A DNA stretch of 55,883 bases from JBDRHL01 sp043816955 (GTDB taxonomy: Bacteria > Planctomycetota > Phycisphaerae > Sedimentisphaerales > CAYZTY01): NCBI GenBank assembly GCA_043816955.1, contig JBDRHL010000118.1, positions 1-55,883 on the forward strand, read 5' to 3'. The translations under genes and the position numbers were made by a program. Numbering within the stretch: the stretch's first letter is position 1; every line of letters starts with the position of its first letter. Under the pieces are notes generated by a model. The model saw only the letters and a program-made list of their open reading frames with translations. It was not told the DNA's origin and ran no database searches. Shown here piece by piece: positions 17,149 through 24,722 of the stretch.

Positions 17149-18198
17149 ATGCAACAGGTCACAGTGGGGCTGATAGGCTGCGGCGTTATGGGAAATGTCG
17201 CTCTCGATACAGCCAGCCGATTAGACAGCGTTCAGATTGCCGCTGTTGCTGACGTGCGAAAAGAAGCAGCCGACCAGGCCGCGGAAAAATACGCCGCAAA
17301 AGCGGTCTATTACGATGGTGCCGAACTGCTGCGGGACAGCAATATCCAGGCTGTTATCATTGCCATGCCGACGTGCTGGCGGGTGGAACTGGCGATGCAG
17401 GCTTTTAGCGCGGGAAAGCACGTCCTGCTCGAAAAGCCTGTCGCGATGAACGCCTCGCAGGTACGCCGGATGATCAAAGCAAGGGGAAATCTCATCGCAG
17501 GCTGCTGCTCCAGCAGGTATCAATTCTATGATTCCACCAAAGCAGCGACGGCTTTTATCGCTACAGGCGTGATGGGCAGTATCCGCCTGATCCGTGTAAG
17601 AGCACTTGGCTCGGCAAAGCCGCCAGGCAAAACACCGCCGCCGTGGCGACTCAAAACCGACCTGAACGGCGGCGGAATCCTTATGAACTGGGGCTGCTAT
17701 GATCTCGATTACATCTTCAGCCTTTTCGGCTGGAAGCTTCAGCCTGCCCTTGTCCTTGGCAGGACCTGGCCGTTGGCGAGAAAATTTGCCGCCTGTGCTA
17801 CCCCCGATTCCGACGCAGAGACACACGCCGCGGCATTTATACTCTGCAAAGACGGCACAGCAATCAGTTTCGAACGAGGTGAATTCGCTGCTGCCCGCGA
17901 GGAAGCTGCCTGGGATATAATCGGCACCCAAGGCTCGCTGTATCTTTACATGACGCCCGCTGAAGACAAGAAAATCATATACACAAAAGGCAATGATGAT
18001 TGCAGTGTATCTGAGGAAATCATCTGGCAGGGAAAAGAAAACTGGCAAACCGGCAGCGCAGACGTTGTAATCGATTTTATTGAAGCAGTCAGGCAAAACC
18101 GCCCACCCGGGACGGACCTGGAAAAAGCCTTGCTGATCCAGAAAACAACCGATGCAATCTACTTATCCGCCCGACAAGGTAAAGCAGTGGAAATCTGA
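17149..18198 (+). CDS. Gfo/Idh/MocA-family oxidoreductase
   Basis: A 349-residue NAD(P)-dependent dehydrogenase, usually acting on sugars or inositols. The Rossmann motif VGLIGCGVMGNVALDTA opens the protein. The family's EKP motif appears as HVLLEKPVAMNASQ (about 92-106). The C-terminal domain has the WRLKTDLNGGGILMNWGCYDLDY segment near 185-207. The start was set at 17149, where AAAGGAA lies six bases upstream; the longer frame back to 17077 has no ribosome site. It is convergent with the restriction-modification genes and monocistronic. Confidence 0.87.
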   Translation: MQQVTVGLIGCGVMGNVALDTASRLDSVQIAAVADVRKEAADQAAEKYAAKAVYYDGAELLRDSNIQAVIIAMPTCWRVELAMQAFSAGKHVLLEKPVAMNASQVRRMIKARGNLIAGCCSSRYQFYDSTKAATAFIATGVMGSIRLIRVRALGSAKPPGKTPPPWRLKTDLNGGGILMNWGCYDLDYIFSLFGWKLQPALVLGRTWPLARKFAACATPDSDAETHAAAFILCKDGTAISFERGEFAAAREEAAWDIIGTQGSLYLYMTPAEDKKIIYTKGNDDCSVSEEIIWQGKENWQTGSADVVIDFIEAVRQNRPPGTDLEKALLIQKTTDAIYLSARQGKAVEI

Positions 18199-18295
18199 AA
18201 GCCCGCTCCAGAATCCGGGTAATCATTCTGAGCCATTGCATAGCGGTCTTTTCATCTCTTTATATCCCCCTCTTCTTCTGCTCTGGTCGGAACTC

Positions 18296-18328
18296 GGTCA
18301 GGGTGTCATGTGGCCAGACATCCTGACC
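18296..18328. terminator. Hairpin between convergent genes
   Basis: GGTCAGG (18296-18302) pairs with CCTGACC (18322-18328), with inner TGTC/GACA. It lies between the oxidoreductase stop and the methyltransferase stop, so it could end transcription from either side, although no T-run is present. Confidence 0.45.
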
Positions 18329-18365
18329 AAGATCAGGATTCTCGGCTGCCATAACTAAGACCGAT

Positions 18366-19244
18366 TTAATGCAACCAGTCAAGATTTCGGCTAATGAGTA
18401 GCTCAGTCATCTTGGCATGATGGGTGTTCTTCATTGCAACACACTTAATCTCAAACGAATGGCGCTCCGCAATGTTCCGAACATCGGGTGAATCATCATA
18501 GGTCAGAAGAACATCCCCGGCTGCTCGTTCTGCAGTCGAGAAAAGCAGTTCGTGGTCAATTTCATGGTGGGTGTAAAGCCGCCTCCCGGCACGTTTACTA
18601 TTGGCACCTCCCGCTGTATATGGAGGGTCAATGAAAAATGCGGCTCGTTTGCGCCCAGCATAATCCTGCATGACTGAGATTCCGTCACCATATATAAATG
18701 TAAACCGGTCTCGTATCCGCCCGATTGCTCTAATACGCTTTGCCAGTGTTTCAGGATACCAGCGAGATTTCAGACCCTTCCCATTCTCCCCATTCTTAAT
18801 CAGGCTCGACCCTTGGGCCAGAATACCGCCGTGATATGTCCGATTCTTCAATATCGTCCGAAAAGCTTCCTCGCGGGTGTCCATTGCTTCTAATGAAAGA
18901 ACATCCTGTACGCTTTGCAATGTTACATCGAAGCTCAATATGCGTTCCGCAAGCCACTCCGCGTCACCCTCGATAATAGTTTGCCACACCGCGGCGACCT
19001 GCTTATCTAATTCGACCAGGATGACATGCTCCGCCAAACCCTCAAAGGCTACAGTTAAGCCCACAATGCTCCCGCCGGCGAACGGCTCAATAAATATGGC
19101 AGGACGCTTTTCAATGCTCGTAAGCCACTGACGTATGTGTGGGATTAGCCATGTCTTCCCGCCGGGATATCGAAACGGGCTTCGCTGAGGAACCGAAGCT
19201 ACATTAACCACCAGCTCCGATGCAGGAACGTCGAAGAGGGTCAT
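18366..19244 (-). CDS. D12-class adenine-specific DNA methyltransferase
   Basis: Transfers a methyl group from S-adenosylmethionine to N6 of adenine within its target site. The D12 (Dam-like) layout is clear: SPFRYPGGKTWLIPHI (motif X) near residue 20, FIEPFAGGSIVGL (motif I), and AFFIDPPYTAGG (motif IV, DPPY) near 200. The start at 19244 (MTLFDV) has AGGA seven to ten bases upstream and lies 13 bases after the stop of the endonuclease gene; earlier in-frame starts would overlap that gene. It is the protecting half of a type II restriction system with the NotI-family gene just upstream. Confidence 0.88.
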   Translation of the reverse strand: MTLFDVPASELVVNVASVPQRSPFRYPGGKTWLIPHIRQWLTSIEKRPAIFIEPFAGGSIVGLTVAFEGLAEHVILVELDKQVAAVWQTIIEGDAEWLAERILSFDVTLQSVQDVLSLEAMDTREEAFRTILKNRTYHGGILAQGSSLIKNGENGKGLKSRWYPETLAKRIRAIGRIRDRFTFIYGDGISVMQDYAGRKRAAFFIDPPYTAGGANSKRAGRRLYTHHEIDHELLFSTAERAAGDVLLTYDDSPDVRNIAERHSFEIKCVAMKNTHHAKMTELLISRNLDWLH

Positions 19245-19257
19245 CTGATATCCTGAA

Positions 19258-20133
19258 TTAGAAGGGTGCATCAATGACCTCCGTATCAGGCGCATTGTTG
19301 TTGTCCAGCTTTTCATCGACCTTTACTTGAAGCACCTCAATAAAATCTTTCATATCTCCCGGCTCAGAGCGTGTGATCTTTTCCAAACTCTCGTTGAACT
19401 TGGTGTAAACGGCTTTCCACCGCTTCAATGTGAAGACATTAGATGTTTCGTCTTGAACCAGGTCGTACACAAACCAAGCAATGTCCGCGCCCGCGGGCTC
19501 AACCTCTTGCAATGTCGGCAAAGTATTGAAAAAGCCTCGGTTCAGAGCAACAGCAGTTTTCTTTCTCCAAGCTTTGAGTATTCCACCCTTGAAGATTAGC
19601 TGCGGGGCAAGCCTCTTGCGTGAAGACGAAAGGTAATCGGGCTTGGGATAGTTCGGGCGCGTGCTCCAGTCCATCTTAATCCGTTCCTCAGGTGCTTCCA
19701 TGTAATGTTCAAACGGATTGCGGACATTGCCTGAAATATAAACAGCTTGAACTTCAAGCGCACCAAAATCCGTGACCTTCCCACGGTCATTATACGAACA
19801 GAGAACAACGTCGATGTTGCCAGCCGAGTTCCCATGTTTATCTTTCAGCCTTACCTCCGTTAACGTTGTCCATTTTGTGCCTTTGGAAAAAAAGAATGAA
19901 GCAGCATCTTCAGCAATCAACCATTGCTCTCTGAAGCGAATAGGGCAGGTAATAACGATGTCTTCTCCGTCAAATATACTGCATACCCCGAGTGGGTTGT
20001 TCGCTTTGTCCTTGGTGCAGTTAGGCACCTTATTACCGAAACGACAAAGTGCATTATGTCGGTAACGTTTTGCCTCTGAGGTAATGTTGTTGGTCGGAAA
20101 CCCAAAAACTTCTGCAAGTGGCTCTTTAGCCAT
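19258..20133 (-). CDS. NotI-family type II restriction endonuclease
   Basis: A 291-residue protein that opens like NotI (EVFGFPTNN, AKRYRHNALC, NCTKDKANNPLGVCS). Four cysteines at 30, 39, 51 and 63 fit the iron-binding Cys4 site of that family. The nuclease core matches the unusual NotI PD-(D/E)XK variant: E93, D108, then E127-x-Q129 in GALEVQAVYISG. As I recall, NotI uses E145, D160, E182 and Q184, so the first spacing (15) is identical. It would cut DNA at a specific palindrome. It is followed after 13 bases by an adenine methyltransferase, which implies a target that contains adenine and so differs from that of NotI. AAAGG lies upstream of the start. Confidence 0.82.
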   Translation of the reverse strand: MAKEPLAEVFGFPTNNITSEAKRYRHNALCRFGNKVPNCTKDKANNPLGVCSIFDGEDIVITCPIRFREQWLIAEDAASFFFSKGTKWTTLTEVRLKDKHGNSAGNIDVVLCSYNDRGKVTDFGALEVQAVYISGNVRNPFEHYMEAPEERIKMDWSTRPNYPKPDYLSSSRKRLAPQLIFKGGILKAWRKKTAVALNRGFFNTLPTLQEVEPAGADIAWFVYDLVQDETSNVFTLKRWKAVYTKFNESLEKITRSEPGDMKDFIEVLQVKVDEKLDNNNAPDTEVIDAPF

Positions 20134-20270
20134 GACATTGACCTTTCTTGAGATTTATATCCCTACTATGTCTTGTGGATGGAAAAAACTGGTTCCCCTT
20201 CTTTGCCTGAAAATCTCATTTTTTTCGCCTAACTGCCTTAAAACAACTGACCAGCCTTTTTGCCCGTTTA

Positions 20271-20396
20271 CAACGCCACGATGTAAAACCGCAATGCCTC
20301 AATATAAGCTAACAATGCTATGATGTAAGGCGACACTGTCGCTTTGTAACTTTGCAATGCCACGATGTAAGCTCACAATACCACGATCACCACGCC
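20271..20396. repeat. Six tandem 21-bp units upstream of the restriction operon
   Basis: Units begin at 20271, 20292, 20313, 20334, 20355 and 20376, each exactly 21 bases with no gaps. The consensus core is CAATGCCACGATGTAAGC; units 1, 2, 3 and 5 match best, while 4 and 6 are more diverged. 21 bp is two helical turns, so every unit faces the same side. The array lies 138-263 bases before the endonuclease start. No unique spacers are present, so it is not a CRISPR. Confidence 0.8.
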
Positions 20397-20414
20397 ATTT
20401 TAACGATTGCTCAC
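20387..20414 (-). repeat. Leader repeat, copy D
   Basis: On the minus strand it contains CGTTAAAATGGCGTGGTGA, close to copies A-C that precede the small genes. This copy is shorter and follows the stop of the 55-residue gene; no obvious start codon follows it. It overlaps the last 21-bp unit. Confidence 0.5.
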
Positions 20415-20431
20415 ATATCACGACCTACATC

Positions 20432-20599
20432 CTACTTTGGTTTATAATCATCACAGTATTCAATGTTATCTCTTTTTTCGTTATGTTTGTCGCACATTCC
20501 ATCTGTTGGTTCAGAATCCATCTCTTCGCCAGTGCTAAGATGCAAGGGATAGTTTAGTGGTTTCCAAAATTTACAATTCCAGCATTGAGTTTTGTCCAT
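20432..20599 (-). CDS. Small four-cysteine (zinc-ribbon-like) protein
   Basis: A 55-residue frame, ATG at 20599 with GAGG five bases upstream and TAG at 20432-20434. The product begins MDKTQCWNCKFWKP and ends EYCDDYKPK. Cysteines at 6, 9, 36 and 49 could bind one zinc or iron (C-x2-C, then two single Cys). It is hydrophilic, with no membrane segment. The start lies directly after leader repeat A, exactly as the neighbouring small genes start after copies B and C, which supports it being real. Comparable small Cys proteins are frequent in phages and mobile islands. Function unknown. Confidence 0.6.
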   Translation of the reverse strand: MDKTQCWNCKFWKPLNYPLHLSTGEEMDSEPTDGMCDKHNEKRDNIEYCDDYKPK

Positions 20600-20611
20600 T
20601 TTATCCTCGTT

Positions 20612-20656
20612 TCAGAAAAGTTAATCACCGCACCATTTTAACGACCGCCGATTTAC
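20612..20656 (-). repeat. Leader repeat, copy A
   Basis: Minus-strand core CGTTAAAATGGTGCGGTGA followed by TTAACTTTTCTGA, 13 bases before the ATG of the 55-residue gene. It is very similar to copy C, and the similarity continues upstream into the 3' end of the 105-residue gene. Confidence 0.6.
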
Positions 20657-20974
20657 TTATTGTTTTTGCCCGTTCTTGCTTAACGAGTCTATCTTTTGCT
20701 CTAAACTTCTGATTTCTTCGTCACGCATAATAAGATATACTTCAAACCATTCTAAAACACCGGTAATCAGAAAATATAATACAATAGTCCCAAACAAAGG
20801 AGCTCCAAGCCAAGCGCTGAAGCCTTCTTCTATTGCTAACTTGGGGTATGGTGAAAAACTGGCAAGAATAAAAAATAAAGAGAAAAAAAGTTCAAGCTTC
20901 CAAGTTACCATCTTTGTTCCAAAATCGTCTCCAACACTTGCACGAAATTTATGTTTTGACTTTGAATTTTTCAT
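20657..20974 (-). CDS. Small membrane protein with C-terminal coiled coil
   Basis: 105 residues. Two hydrophobic helices are seen (LELFFSLFFILASF near 27-40, and PLFGTIVLYFLITGVLEWFEVYL near 60-80). A short amphipathic C-terminal helix follows (RDEEIRSLEQKIDSLSKNG) that could form a coiled coil in the cytoplasm. AAGGGG precedes the ATG by five bases. The start follows leader repeat B. I recognise no family. It lies in the AT-rich island with two other unknown genes and the restriction system. Confidence 0.6.
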   Translation of the reverse strand: MKNSKSKHKFRASVGDDFGTKMVTWKLELFFSLFFILASFSPYPKLAIEEGFSAWLGAPLFGTIVLYFLITGVLEWFEVYLIMRDEEIRSLEQKIDSLSKNGQKQ

Positions 20975-20985
20975 CTAATCCCCTT

Positions 20986-21023
20986 TCAGAAAAGTTATCC
21001 ACACACCATTTTAATCAATTTAC
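20986..21023 (-). repeat. Leader repeat, copy B
   Basis: Minus-strand core ATTAAAATGGTGTGTGGATA followed by ACTTTTCTGA, just before the 105-residue gene. It carries one TTATCCACA (20995-21003), which matches a DnaA box, but only once. Confidence 0.55.
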
Positions 21024-21043
21024 TACTCAAAATCGCAATCTCC

Positions 21044-21337
21044 CTAATCCTTAAATACAGCAATCAATACCATCGCAACCAATATCCCTACTGTTACAAT
21101 TACCAACCAAAAATTTAGTCTATGATTGTTTTTTTCTCTCTGGGCATGTAAATAATCATTAAATCTGGTGTCAAGTTCTGGTTCACTTAGATTGTATCCT
21201 TCAGGGGCAAGGCTGCTTATTCCGTGTCGTTTTAATATCTCTGCTTTTTGGTGTTCTTTGTCGCCAGCACCTTTTTCTGTTATCCTGCTAATCTCATCCC
21301 ACTTTTGCTCAAGCTTATCGAGTTCTTTGTTTTTCAT
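21044..21337 (-). CDS. Small tail-anchored protein of unknown function
   Basis: 97 residues: a charged, helical N-terminal 70 residues (LDKLEQKWDEISRITEKGAG, YLHAQREKNNHR) and one C-terminal transmembrane helix (LNFWLVIVTVGILVAMVLIAVF). It is therefore likely a tail-anchored protein with a cytoplasmic head. GGGG lies six bases before the ATG, and leader repeat C precedes it. No family is recognised. It runs in the same direction as its neighbours, so the group could be one transcript. Confidence 0.6.
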   Translation of the reverse strand: MKNKELDKLEQKWDEISRITEKGAGDKEHQKAEILKRHGISSLAPEGYNLSEPELDTRFNDYLHAQREKNNHRLNFWLVIVTVGILVAMVLIAVFKD

Positions 21338-21348
21338 GATATCCCCAT

Positions 21349-21391
21349 CCAGAAAAATCTCACCGCATCATTTTAGCAATTGACGATTTAC
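21349..21391 (-). repeat. Leader repeat, copy C
   Basis: Minus-strand GTAAATCGTC, then TGCTAAAATGATGCGGTGAG and TTTTTCTGG. It runs from the 3' flank of the 204-residue gene to the start of the 97-residue gene. Identity to copy A extends over about 60 bases including the CAAAAACAAT stretch. Confidence 0.6.
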
Positions 21392-21410
21392 TCATTGTTT
21401 TTGCTCGGCA

Positions 21411-22025
21411 CTATATATTTCCTTTTTCAATCTCTTTTCTTACCAAAGCGTTAAAACTTGACGATTCTTTGACTTCTCTTTTGAATTGTTTTTGGTCTGT
21501 CTGCGACCTTTTTTCAATATAAATATTTATTCTGTCTTTAAGTTCATATGGTAGAGGTCTATCTTCACCAGTGCTGAGTGTAGTATCATCAGGGTCGCCA
21601 AAAATAGGGAGACTCCCTCCCACCCTTTTTGCCGCTTGTTCTTCAGTAAGTCTATCTTCTTGTCTTAATTTTAAAAATAAAGTAAATCTGTCCATAAAAT
21701 CAGCCTTTTGCATCATTCTTCTTTCAAGGTCGTGCATATTCCACCAGCATTTTATATCTTCGTCTCTTACACCTTCGCTCCTCAGTTTTGCCAGCATAGA
21801 TTTATATTTTTTATCAATTGTTTCTTTTTCTAAGAAAATATCACCTATATTCTGAGGTAAATCCAAAGTTCCTTCTCTTTTAGCTTCTTCTTTTGCCTCC
21901 TTAAGCAGACGGTGGACGGTCCTTTTTGCCTCAACTGGTGATACGCCTTTTTCCTGAAACATGGTAACGTAAAGTTTTCCAAGTTGCTTCTCGATATTTG
22001 ACTTGAAAAATAATCCCATAATCAA
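21411..22025 (-). CDS. Hypothetical helical protein
   Basis: 204 residues, strongly charged and mostly helical, with no signal or membrane segment. Features include KRTVHRLLKEAKEEAKREGT, a W-W pair in DIKCWWNMHDLERRMMQ, and a C-terminal charged segment. I recognise no family. The start at 22025 is weakly supported (AAAGAG close by); the ATG six bases further in is an alternative. It is the first of three unknown genes that run toward the restriction system. Lys-rich composition and AT-rich codons set it apart from the core genes in the window. Confidence 0.6.
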   Translation of the reverse strand: MIMGLFFKSNIEKQLGKLYVTMFQEKGVSPVEAKRTVHRLLKEAKEEAKREGTLDLPQNIGDIFLEKETIDKKYKSMLAKLRSEGVRDEDIKCWWNMHDLERRMMQKADFMDRFTLFLKLRQEDRLTEEQAAKRVGGSLPIFGDPDDTTLSTGEDRPLPYELKDRINIYIEKRSQTDQKQFKREVKESSSFNALVRKEIEKGNI

Positions 22026-22871
22026 TCTCTTTAATAGTTTACTTTTTTACAAAACCACCATCACCCTATTGCTCGCTTGTCCTTCGCCTGCCTTATTTAT
22101 CGCTTTAACACGATATTCGAGTTCTTCTTTTCCCTGCTGGTCGAATAAAGCCCGCCGATGCTCTCATAAACTACACCGCCTCAGCAGGAAAATCAACTGA
22201 TTTCGTGGACAATCAGGTTCGGCTTCAACTTTTTGCTTTGGCGTATAATCTGGGCAATTTCCTGAGACGATTGGCGTTGCCCAATCCAAAATCGCAAATC
22301 CAAAATCGTTTGAATCCCCAACCCCTAACCCCTATCCCCCTCCCCCATCCCCCAGCCTCTTTTCGCCCAATCCAAAACTTGTGGTGAGAGAAGCCGAACC
22401 ATCCCCAATCGAGGATTTCTAATTTACCGCTAAATTTCTGTTTTTTGCTCTGTAATTTTGCTTTTTGATTTTTAATCTTTGATTTTTTCTGCCCCCAATC
22501 CCCATCCCCCAGACTAAAGACTCCAGACTAAAGACTAAAGACTTCCTTCGCCTCATTCCCGCAGGTCCGCATAATCGTTACAACCGTTAAACTCGCCATA
22601 TCTTAACACGAAAAAAATCGAAAAAATGGTATAAAAGTAGTACAAAACGTAGCAAGAACTGGGTAAAAAGGAGCGCACTTTTCGCAAAAAATGATACAAA
22701 AATCCAAAAAAATTTCCCCTTTTTTAACTGTCGAACCTTCATATCCGCCCAAAAACGAAGATTTTCCCCCTCAAAACCACCCCCAAAATCCCCAATTCCC
22801 GACTTATTTTTCCACATAACTCCCCCCGCGCAAGCCTTTTCTCTCCGCCGCGAAAAGTTGTTGGATAGGTT
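22026..22871. other. Gene-free, low-complexity spacer at the island edge
   Basis: No convincing gene. It contains two adjoining copies of AATCCAAAATCG (22283-22308), a C-rich run (22314-22358), and tandem AGACTAAAGACT units (22511-22543), then A/T-rich sequence up to the CvpA-like gene. A 76-codon frame at 22587-22817 is probably chance. The base make-up differs from both flanks. Confidence 0.55.
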
Positions 22872-24659
22872 TTAATTCACGACGAAGGCTTCGAATCCCT
22901 GCAGAGGGGCTTTGGTTTTTGAGCTTGGGGATCCGGCTGTAATTATAAACGCTCCGGGCCTGACCAGGTAAAGCAGATAAAGCTCACTGATGCTCTGTGC
23001 CTTTGCGGGAAGCAGAAAAGCTTGAGGAAACGGTTTCGTAACTGTTCCAGCAGAGTTTATCACAAGCCCGCCGGGAACCTGAGAAGCGTCAAGAGAACAA
23101 TAGGCAACTTCATATGTGAGCACGGCGCCGAGCCTGCCTGCTGCGACAAGTCCGGCGGGATGATGGACGTGGCCGGAGACATCGTACAGAACGGGGAATT
23201 GGGCGGAGTTTATTTGCATCCCAGTAGAGGGGTTGCTGCACTTAAGCGAGATGATCTGATAGCCGGAACGCGGACTCAGCAGGGTAGTAACAGGCTGGCT
23301 CCTACTTTGTTTCCTGCGGCGTACCTGCGAAGAGTCTTCTATAGGTAAAACAAGCTCTGTGTGAACGCAGGTAATCATGTCTCCGTCAAATTTTGTTTCC
23401 ATATTCAACGGTGTTTTTGCTGCAGCGAGCCATTCGTCCATATTGCTTATTTGCAATGAAGTTCCAGCCAGCAGGTTAGGCTTTGTAGCCAGTTCCAAAC
23501 CGTTAATACCTCCTGATGAAACCTGCTCAAGTTTTGCGGGCCCTACGCTGACGAGCTTGTCGGGCTGGATAAATGGGATTATTGTGGGAGGCTGCTCAGC
23601 AGGTCTGGTTGACTCGACCTGGGCGATTGCATTTTCTTTGAACTGTACAAAAGCCGGAACACAGCCGGTGGGAATATGAAACGCCAGATCCAGCCATCTG
23701 ACAGGGCCATAATTTGGGTCGTTGGTAAAATTTACCGCCTGCATCAATATAGATTCATTGAGAGGCCTTAACTGTATAGTGTCGGCGGTGCGCAAATAAC
23801 CTATTGGATAAGCAGTATATCCGGTATTATCCGTGCTGTTTTTTTGGCTGCAAATCAGGCGCAGTTGAGAAAGAGTAAACAGGACGCGGTTGCTTTCGTC
23901 CATAGCGCCGCCCTGTTTTCTGGAGCCGGGCTTTATCCCCACTCGAAGTATAGTCAATGTGTGGCGGCCCTTGAGCCTCACCGGCTCACCGGTAGTATTG
24001 GTAAGGTCATCAGGAGCGGGCCAGAAGGAGTTTTTGCGCGGAACAATAATAGCCTTGCTGCCGGTAACAATATCAATTTCCCTGTCAATGGGGATTCTGT
24101 TAAGGAAAATCTGATTGGTAAAATCAGGATGCAGCAATGCGAAACTTTTGCTGCCGCTGAAGCTGCCGCTGCTCATCGCATCTATCAGGCCGGTGATAAA
24201 TCCATCGGCATTCAGGAAAATTCTGTTGGGCTGGTCCGGGTCAGGCCTGTTTTTGTCGAAGCGGGCGTAAGGCCATTTTGCGGGTATCGGCATCATGGCA
24301 ACGGCGTTGAGCAGGATGCCGGCAAGCACCAATCCCAAAACAGCTCCAAAAACTATAGAGCCTATTCGCTCGAAAAGCGGAGGAAATTCAACGTCGAAAT
24401 ACACCAGCTTCGCAGCGATTACTCGCAGGATTGCGAAACTTATGATAAATATAAGTATAAAACATCCCGGCTGTGCCCATGCAACGCGAAAGTCATATTC
24501 GTAGAACAGGCTTGCCGCTTTTTCAAAAAAACTAAACGCCAGGCCTGCTGCGCATATAGAAGTTACCAGTGAAGCAAATGCCTTAACAGTTCCTCCCTTG
24601 AAATACTGTTTTGCTACGCAAGCCAGTATTATTATTGCGGTAACTAAAACGGCCGGCAT
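22872..24659 (-). CDS. CvpA-like membrane protein with a large unknown C-terminal domain
   Basis: 595 residues. The first 130 form a CvpA (colicin V production)-like unit of four helices (MPAVLVTAIIILACVAKQYF, AFASLVTSICAAGLAFSFF, CFILIFIISFAILRVIAAKL, IVFGAVLGLVLAGILLNAVAM). The remaining 450 residues are beta-rich and soluble, with no domain I know. CvpA alone is about 160 residues, so this is a fusion. The start at 24659 has GGGAG five bases upstream. It is the third gene of a pilT, PilB-like, CvpA-like run, which suggests a role with surface appendages or the cell envelope. The side of the membrane the tail faces is uncertain. Confidence 0.65.
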   Translation of the reverse strand: MPAVLVTAIIILACVAKQYFKGGTVKAFASLVTSICAAGLAFSFFEKAASLFYEYDFRVAWAQPGCFILIFIISFAILRVIAAKLVYFDVEFPPLFERIGSIVFGAVLGLVLAGILLNAVAMMPIPAKWPYARFDKNRPDPDQPNRIFLNADGFITGLIDAMSSGSFSGSKSFALLHPDFTNQIFLNRIPIDREIDIVTGSKAIIVPRKNSFWPAPDDLTNTTGEPVRLKGRHTLTILRVGIKPGSRKQGGAMDESNRVLFTLSQLRLICSQKNSTDNTGYTAYPIGYLRTADTIQLRPLNESILMQAVNFTNDPNYGPVRWLDLAFHIPTGCVPAFVQFKENAIAQVESTRPAEQPPTIIPFIQPDKLVSVGPAKLEQVSSGGINGLELATKPNLLAGTSLQISNMDEWLAAAKTPLNMETKFDGDMITCVHTELVLPIEDSSQVRRRKQSRSQPVTTLLSPRSGYQIISLKCSNPSTGMQINSAQFPVLYDVSGHVHHPAGLVAAGRLGAVLTYEVAYCSLDASQVPGGLVINSAGTVTKPFPQAFLLPAKAQSISELYLLYLVRPGAFIITAGSPSSKTKAPLQGFEAFVVN

Positions 24660-24722
24660 AGTATCTCCCGGATATCGCTGTCGGTTCGGCAATCTGTCTG
24701 TAGTTTGGTTTCTGTTTTTTCG

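Noticed and set aside
20271..20396. 21-bp tandem units as a CRISPR array
   Set aside because: Units are directly adjacent with no unique spacers, and no cas gene is present.
20995..21003. DnaA box (TTATCCACA) as part of an origin
   Set aside because: Only one perfect box, no cluster, and no dnaA or dnaN nearby.
20387..21391. Leader repeats as integron attC sites
   Set aside because: Genes and repeats alternate in one direction as in cassette arrays, but the repeats lack the RYYYAAC...GTTRRRY ends and the long imperfect palindrome of attC, and no integrase is seen.
22587..22817. 76-codon minus-strand frame
   Set aside because: Composed mostly of Phe, Lys and Leu from A/T runs, no ribosome site; likely chance in AT-rich spacer.
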